From NCBI GenBank assembly GCA_051003795.1, contig JBPCKZ010000070.1, forward strand, positions 1 through 36,515: a DNA stretch of 36,515 nt, read 5' to 3'. A program made the position numbers and the translations under genes. Within the stretch, counting starts at the first letter, position 1, and each line of letters opens with the position of its first letter. Below, piece after piece: positions 33,001 to 36,515 of this stretch. This stretch comes from JALYXS01 sp051003795. Its GTDB lineage: Bacteria > Acidobacteriota > Terriglobia > Bryobacterales > Bryobacteraceae. The notes below the pieces were generated by a model. That model did not search any database and was not told where the DNA came from. It worked only from the letters and a program-made list of their open reading frames with translations.

Positions 33001-33292
33001 CGAAGTCGCGCCGAGCGAAGCGCCGGTTCGCGCTGAAACGTATGCGCTGCAGCTCCGCTACTACGCTTTGGCATTGGAACGGGTTACGGGCCGATTGCCG
33101 GATCGCGCGTACGTGCATTTGCTTCGCCCGGATGTGCTGCTGGAAATCGGCCTGGATGCAAGTTCGCTCGATGCGGCGAAGCGCCTGGTGCACGACGTGG
33201 CCGAAGCGCAATCGACGATGCGTTTTCCGCTGCACGAAGCGGAGCGTTGCCGGCAATGCCCCTTCCACCGGAATCTCTGCCCCGCAAAGTAG
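30092..33292 (+). CDS. AddA-like UvrD-family helicase with C-terminal iron-sulfur PD-(D/E)XK nuclease
   Basis: This 1,066-residue recombination or repair enzyme starts at GTG 30092, 16 bases after the receptor stop. Helicase motifs are complete: Walker A GPGSGKT (25-31), TFTEKAA, motif II IDEFQDTN, GDINQSIFSFR, MTVHSAKGLEFP and YVALTRAEEHL. The C-terminal nuclease contains GKIDLW, VDYKTDE and QLRYYALALE. Cysteines at about 859 (ADCPRRYY), 1053, 1056 and 1063 (CRQCPFHRNLC) form the pattern of an iron-sulfur staple, which is typical of AddB-type nucleases rather than classical AddA. No addB/rexB partner is adjacent. The protein may pair with a distant subunit or work alone. No ribosome site is obvious. 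Confidence 0.9.
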   Translation: MKFTARQLEAIDVAQLGRDACVVAGPGSGKTAVLVERYFRLIESGIPPHRILAITFTEKAAANIRTRLARKLGGHMDRAYVSTVHAFCFRLIRENAVLAGVDPASSILDEREAALLQTRSLSDVLDEVFEKDRAAATLLMRSLSDADLVGNIPAVFDAMRGTGRGYDAPPNGGGPSCEEIDARMQEAIADSRSGLTPLQKTQISKLISWNRDFQIFRGKGHSLEMYRAAGEFQCNLQHVRRGSVSAAILRKLRDETLPALRAAILTSLFEPKRKTLLHILDRFETVYASRKRERIALDYSDLESFAIHLLEEHEEVRARMRRQFQQVMIDEFQDTNGQQSRLLDLLRGPETFYAVGDINQSIFSFRHSSPEIFRAYRDQVLGSAKHHVELVENWRSRPEILLAVETILHGAAGIEPRPLEAARELPEKRRPSVEVAIVKDTAEGSSLEIESKWVARKILELRGNLKIGESGKLAGYGDMAVLFRSFTDVNVFADVFDRHGIEYLLNRKKGFFDLREVADLTHLLRAISNPRDEISTAAVLRSPFVAVSDEALLHLKQIDKNLGGALSRLKHQPAPGLDPLDLAKLRHFEEHLGKWRAAQPYAALDRTLLRAMDDCGYEWEPGTRAGANIEKFLALARDSRVPLAQFVEDLELMRESDARELGAPFDDNVTAVRIMTVHSAKGLEFPIVFLPALHKGVDSRAQPLSFTQELGLGVCWKDPVNGESQGDSIHLANLEAIKAREREEADRLLYVALTRAEEHLVLSYGIPERRSKNWAEAVARVFDPGGRKPDGIEAAVEIRAPRGRIFSANVVCANTAPDGMGFAFANNQPAVSAVAPRPELTEGHDGNISVTSLAIYADCPRRYYLARYLGWEPPDTAGAKHVARGIPASEVGSQVHNLLAGIPVNSPDLEACRLADTFDQGKLGRQARRATRCEREFAFLLAIDDVVLSGKIDLWFEESGELILVDYKTDEVAPSEAPVRAETYALQLRYYALALERVTGRLPDRAYVHLLRPDVLLEIGLDASSLDAAKRLVHDVAEAQSTMRFPLHEAERCRQCPFHRNLCPAK

Positions 33293-33375
33293 AAATGCCA
33301 CGAGTGACATTGCGATCCGTTGCGAAGATAGACAGGCTTGTCCATTCAGTGCCAATCACCGGCGCTCCCGAGCGG
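33293..33375. other. Gap between the helicase-nuclease and the ABC permease
   Basis: These 83 bases lie between converging genes. I saw no hairpin with a T tract and no gene. Confidence 0.5.
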
Positions 33376-34353
33376 TCAATCCGAGTTCCGCTTCCTCTGC
33401 ACCGCCACGGCGAGTACGATGATCACGGCTTTGATCATCATCTCGACGTTGCTATCCACGTTGTTCAGCCGTAGCATGTTCGTCAGCACGCCCATGATGA
33501 GCGTCCCGACAATCGTTCCGCATATCGATCCTTTCCCGCCCGCAAGCCTGGTTCCGCCGATAACGACGGCCGCGATCGCATCCAATTCGTAAGCGACTCC
33601 CGCGTTGGGATTGCCCTGGTGATTCTCCGCCGCGTAGAGAACGCCCGCGAATCCAGACAGCAGTCCGCAAAGAGTATAGACCCAAATCTGCACGGTGCGG
33701 ATGGGAAGCCCGGCGTACTTCGCGGCGGTTTCGTTATCGCCCACCGCGCGCACATATCGCCCGAAGACCGTTTTGGCGAGGACAATCCAGAAGACAGCCG
33801 CGAGAAACGCGTACGATCCGATCACCACGCCCTTTTGCCGGAAAATCGACGCGAAACCGGCAGCCACGTCTTGACCAAATCCGATGTCGATATTCGCATT
33901 GCCCGAGAGCCACTTCGCCAGGCCGCGAACGCCAATCATGGTGGCAAGCGTGACGATAAAAGGCTGGATGCGCATGGCGGCGATCACGCTGCCGTTGACG
34001 GCGCCGACTAGAGCGGAAGCAGCCAGCGCGACGAGCATCGCGAAGAAGACATGCGCGGAGAAGCCGAGGGCCGGCCAGGGCTTCGTCAAAAACATCGCCA
34101 GCAGAGAGGTCGAGAGCGCGAGCGTGCTGCCGACGCTCAAATCGATGCCGCCGGTCAGGATGACAAATGTCATGGCGAGCGAAATAATTCCGATCAGCGA
34201 GACTTGCCGGAGAATGTCGGTGAGATTTCCGCCTTGCAGAAAGATGCGCGAGCCATCGGATGCGACCGGACTCAGAACAATCGCGAGGAGGACGATTCCG
34301 GCCAATCCCGCGAGGCTCTGAAATCGCGCGATGCGGCGAATAACGGGCGTCAT
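33376..34353 (-). CDS. Sugar ABC transporter permease, RbsC/XylH type
   Basis: This inner-membrane permease of 325 residues has about ten hydrophobic segments and belongs to the BPD_transp_2 family of monosaccharide importers. The signatures GIISLAMTFVILTGGIDLSVGS, GAVNGSVIAAMRIQPFIVTLATM and GLLSGFAGVLYAA are typical of RbsC-like subunits. GTRLAGGKGSICGTIVGTLIMGVLTN matches the cytoplasmic coupling region. Its ATG overlaps the stop of the ATPase gene by 4 bases (ATGA), so the two subunits are made together. The substrate may be ribose, xylose or another sugar and cannot be assigned. The gene is last in the operon and no binding-protein gene follows. Confidence 0.94.
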   Translation of the reverse strand: MTPVIRRIARFQSLAGLAGIVLLAIVLSPVASDGSRIFLQGGNLTDILRQVSLIGIISLAMTFVILTGGIDLSVGSTLALSTSLLAMFLTKPWPALGFSAHVFFAMLVALAASALVGAVNGSVIAAMRIQPFIVTLATMIGVRGLAKWLSGNANIDIGFGQDVAAGFASIFRQKGVVIGSYAFLAAVFWIVLAKTVFGRYVRAVGDNETAAKYAGLPIRTVQIWVYTLCGLLSGFAGVLYAAENHQGNPNAGVAYELDAIAAVVIGGTRLAGGKGSICGTIVGTLIMGVLTNMLRLNNVDSNVEMMIKAVIIVLAVAVQRKRNSD

Positions 34354-35792
34354 GTCGCGGTGGTCGCGGCAGTCATGATCGATTCCTGGGTAGCATCCGC
34401 TGCAGCGAATTCCGCAGTCAAGCGCCCTTCGTTAAGCACCAGAATGCGATCGCAGCAATGCAGCAGTTCCGGCAATTCCGAACTCACGAGAATGACGCCC
34501 TTTCCATCGGCCGCAAGCTCGTCGACAATGCGATAAATGTCTTGCTTCGCGCCCACGTCGATGCCGCGCGCGGGATCGTCCAGGAACAACACGTCGGGAT
34601 TCACAAGGAGCCATCGGGCCAGCAATGCTTTCTGCTGATTTCCTCCGCTGAGGCTGCCGGCGTTCGCCGAAGCGGAAGAATAACGTAGCGATAACCTCCC
34701 GGCCACGGAAAGCAGGGCCGCGCGTTCTTGGGATTTTCGCACAAACCCCCATCGCGCAAACCGGCTAATCGTCGCCAGCGTGGCATTTTCGAGGACGCTC
34801 ATCTGCATCATAAGACCTTGGAGTTTACGATCCTCGGGAACCAGGCCGATGCGTCCGCCTTTCAGCCGAATGTTTCCGCCGCGCACGGCGTCCAACCCGA
34901 ACAACGCCGCGCCCAATTCGCTCCGGCCCGAGCCTACCAGCCCCGCGACGCCAAGCACTTCCCCACGCCGCAGCTCGAAGGAAATGCCGCGCAACTTTCG
35001 TGTCGTAAGGTTGGTCACGGAGAGCGCCACCTCTCCCGGACGCCGCCCTCCGCGCGCCGCGTTCATCAATTCGCGGCCCACCATCATGCGCACAATCTCT
35101 TCCATGCTCGTCGCGGATGTTTCGCGCGTTCCAACGGCCGTACCATCGCGCAGTACGGTGATGCGGTCGCAAATTCGAAAAATCTCATCCATCTTGTGCG
35201 ACACGTAGACGATCGATACACCACTCGCTTTTAGTCCGGCGATCAAACGGAATAGCCGTTCGGCGGCATCGTCGAACAGCGAACTGGTCGGCTCGTCCAT
35301 CAGAATCACGCGCGCGTTCATGCTCAACGCCCGCGCGATGGCGATCAGTTGCCTCTGCCCGATCGAGAGTGAATCGACCAGCGTTGTGGGCCGGCAAGCG
35401 AGACCCACTTGTTCGAGAAACGGGCGGCAGAACGCATTCATCGCTTTCGCGTCGACGAACGCGCGATCGCGATAATGCAAATTCCCGGTCACGATATTTT
35501 CGGCGGCGCTCAGGTTCGGAAACAGGTCGAGTTCCTGATGGATAATTCCAATCCCCAGCCGCTGGGCATCGAGCGGCGTCGCGATGCCGGCCGCGTGGCC
35601 GTCGATTTCAACGCTCCCGGCGTCGGGTTTTATGGCGCCCGCCAAAATCTTTGCGAGGGTGGTTTTTCCGGCGCCATTTTCGCCCATCAACGCGTGGACT
35701 TCGCCCGCGCGAAGCGCGAAATGAGCTTCCCTCAGCGCGTATACCCCGCCATAATGCTTGCTAATACCGTTCGCGCGAAGCAGGTCCGCCAC
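34350..35792 (-). CDS. Sugar ABC transporter ATP-binding protein, RbsA/MglA type
   Basis: This ATPase of 480 residues carries two fused nucleotide-binding domains. The first has Walker A GENGAGKT (37-44), the signature SIGQRQLIAIARAL and Walker B VILMDEPTS. The second has the degenerate P-loop GLVGSGRSELG, the signature LSGGNQQKALLARWL and VLFLDDPARGIDVGAK, as is normal for RbsA-like proteins, where only one site is fully active. The start is GTG 35792, with TAGCTT 11 bases upstream and no ribosome site. It forms a two-gene operon with the permease. Only 29 bases separate it from the divergent secreted-protein gene. The matching periplasmic binding protein is absent from the window. Confidence 0.95.
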   Translation of the reverse strand: MADLLRANGISKHYGGVYALREAHFALRAGEVHALMGENGAGKTTLAKILAGAIKPDAGSVEIDGHAAGIATPLDAQRLGIGIIHQELDLFPNLSAAENIVTGNLHYRDRAFVDAKAMNAFCRPFLEQVGLACRPTTLVDSLSIGQRQLIAIARALSMNARVILMDEPTSSLFDDAAERLFRLIAGLKASGVSIVYVSHKMDEIFRICDRITVLRDGTAVGTRETSATSMEEIVRMMVGRELMNAARGGRRPGEVALSVTNLTTRKLRGISFELRRGEVLGVAGLVGSGRSELGAALFGLDAVRGGNIRLKGGRIGLVPEDRKLQGLMMQMSVLENATLATISRFARWGFVRKSQERAALLSVAGRLSLRYSSASANAGSLSGGNQQKALLARWLLVNPDVLFLDDPARGIDVGAKQDIYRIVDELAADGKGVILVSSELPELLHCCDRILVLNEGRLTAEFAAADATQESIMTAATTAT

Positions 35793-35821
35793 TCATTTAC
35801 GGTAAGCTATCTCTTGACTTT

Positions 35822-36515
35822 GTGAAAACAGGTCGCGCGGCAAGCCTCTTCATTTTCGGAATCCTGACCAGCTTCGCGGACGATCTTGCGGTGGTCGCGA
35901 ACGTCGAGCGCCAGCCGCTCGCGGCGCAGGCTAAACGGGTTCTCGAAACGCTGGATTATTTAGGGGAGCCGCTGCCCGCGCAAGAGGCCGAACGGCTTCG
36001 CGCCGCTACTTCCGTCCAGCAGATCCAAGCCGTCTTCGACCGGCACTGCCTTATTCACGTCGAGATCAATCCCGAAGGCCGCGTCAAGGTACAAGAGGGC
36101 CCCGCCGCGCCCGAGCTGCTGCAAAACGGATGGCGGACGTTTCTGATCAAGGTCGAAAATCAGGCCGGCATTACTCCGGTTCTCGCCATCTCCAGTCCCA
36201 ATGCGGGCAACTTGGCCGGTACGGATCAGCCCGCGGTCGCGCGGAAGTTTCTAGAACTGCAAATGTTCGACAAGCCACCCATGCGTCCGCGGCTCTCCGG
36301 GCTTCAGGTGGAATACCGGATTCTGCAGATCTACTCGCGCGACGCCGGCAAGCGCGAAGCCAAGCTGCGATTCGATATCGGCCAGGGATCGCAAGACCTG
36401 GGCTTCCGCAGCGACATTGATATTCTGTTCACGTCGCGCGCCGCCACCAAGGTGACCCTTCGGGTACGGGATTCGGATGGGGCGCCAACTACCGCCGCGT
36501 TTGAAGTGCGCGACG
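35822..36515 (+). CDS. Start of a secreted protein of uncertain family, 3' end outside window
   Basis: An open frame from GTG 35822 runs to the right edge (231 complete codons). It begins with a likely signal peptide (KTGRAASLFIFGILTSFA, cleavage near FADD). The rest is soluble and includes VFDRHCLIHVEINPEGRVKVQEG, NGWRTFLIKVENQAGITPVLAISSPNAGN, then a lysine- and arginine-rich stretch and an alternating beta-like part. From memory this N-terminus resembles that of large secreted CehA/McbA-like metallohydrolases, but the catalytic part would lie beyond the window, so this is a guess. It is divergent from the sugar-transporter operon across 29 bases. No ribosome site is visible before the GTG. 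Confidence 0.6.
   Translation, partial: MKTGRAASLFIFGILTSFADDLAVVANVERQPLAAQAKRVLETLDYLGEPLPAQEAERLRAATSVQQIQAVFDRHCLIHVEINPEGRVKVQEGPAAPELLQNGWRTFLIKVENQAGITPVLAISSPNAGNLAGTDQPAVARKFLELQMFDKPPMRPRLSGLQVEYRILQIYSRDAGKREAKLRFDIGQGSQDLGFRSDIDILFTSRAATKVTLRVRDSDGAPTTAAFEVRD

Overview
The window is a GC-rich bacterial chromosome segment with dense coding on both strands. Its content points to the phylum Acidobacteriota, probably a Bryobacterales/Solibacter-like lineage. The evidence is a secreted PSD1/DUF1549-DUF1553 protein with two haem c motifs, a roughly 1,185-residue Oar-type TonB-dependent receptor with an N-terminal carboxypeptidase-regulatory domain, a C-terminal VapC remnant of a type I associate with this group, and many housekeeping genes in short operons. 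This assignment rests on recognised protein families, not on a marker-gene comparison. I saw no rRNA, tRNA, CRISPR array, prophage or insertion sequence.

Layout. 1-7047 (minus): an apparent operon of glgB, a GT-C-type membrane protein with a C-terminal discoidin domain, and the PSD1 protein, which runs off the left edge. 7062-7952 (plus): adenosine deaminase, divergent from glgB across only 14 bases and overlapping the tail of the next gene. 7937-10447 (minus): one long ORF joining a class A beta-lactamase-like domain to a YtcJ-type amidohydrolase. 10567-11841 (minus): a PIN-domain remnant and mdh. 11934-12623 (plus): a ferredoxin and a small unknown protein. 12656-14963 (minus): queD and a DinG-type iron-sulfur helicase. 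15044-16102: a 2H phosphoesterase facing an unknown protein. 16163-21471 (plus): xerD, cca, hisS and aspS, tightly packed. 21472-22008: the only gap longer than 300 bases. 22009-26436 (plus): folD, coaE, an HtrA-like protease, a secreted protein with a terpenoid-cyclase-type repeat, and a ModA-like lipoprotein, all overlapping or within 4 bases. 26518-33292 (plus): the TonB-dependent receptor and an AddA-like helicase-nuclease. 33376-35792 (minus): an RbsA/RbsC-type sugar importer without a binding protein. 35822-36515 (plus): the start of a secreted protein that leaves the window.

How the genes work together. Most are core metabolism (glycogen branching, purine salvage, malate dehydrogenase, folate C1, CoA) and information processing (tRNA 3' end maturation, two aminoacyl-tRNA synthetases, site-specific recombination, helicases). 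The accessory, surface-directed part comprises the PSD1 protein, the GT-C/discoidin protein, the HtrA/repeat/ModA cluster and the TonB-dependent receptor.

The most interesting signals are four. First, -10-like hexamers recur 7-10 bases before start codons, suggesting leaderless or near-leaderless mRNAs. Second, the beta-lactamase-like/amidohydrolase fusion is unusual. Third, an exactly 11-base-periodic repeat precedes the TonB-dependent receptor. Fourth, overlapping hairpins that look like an attenuator precede hisS.
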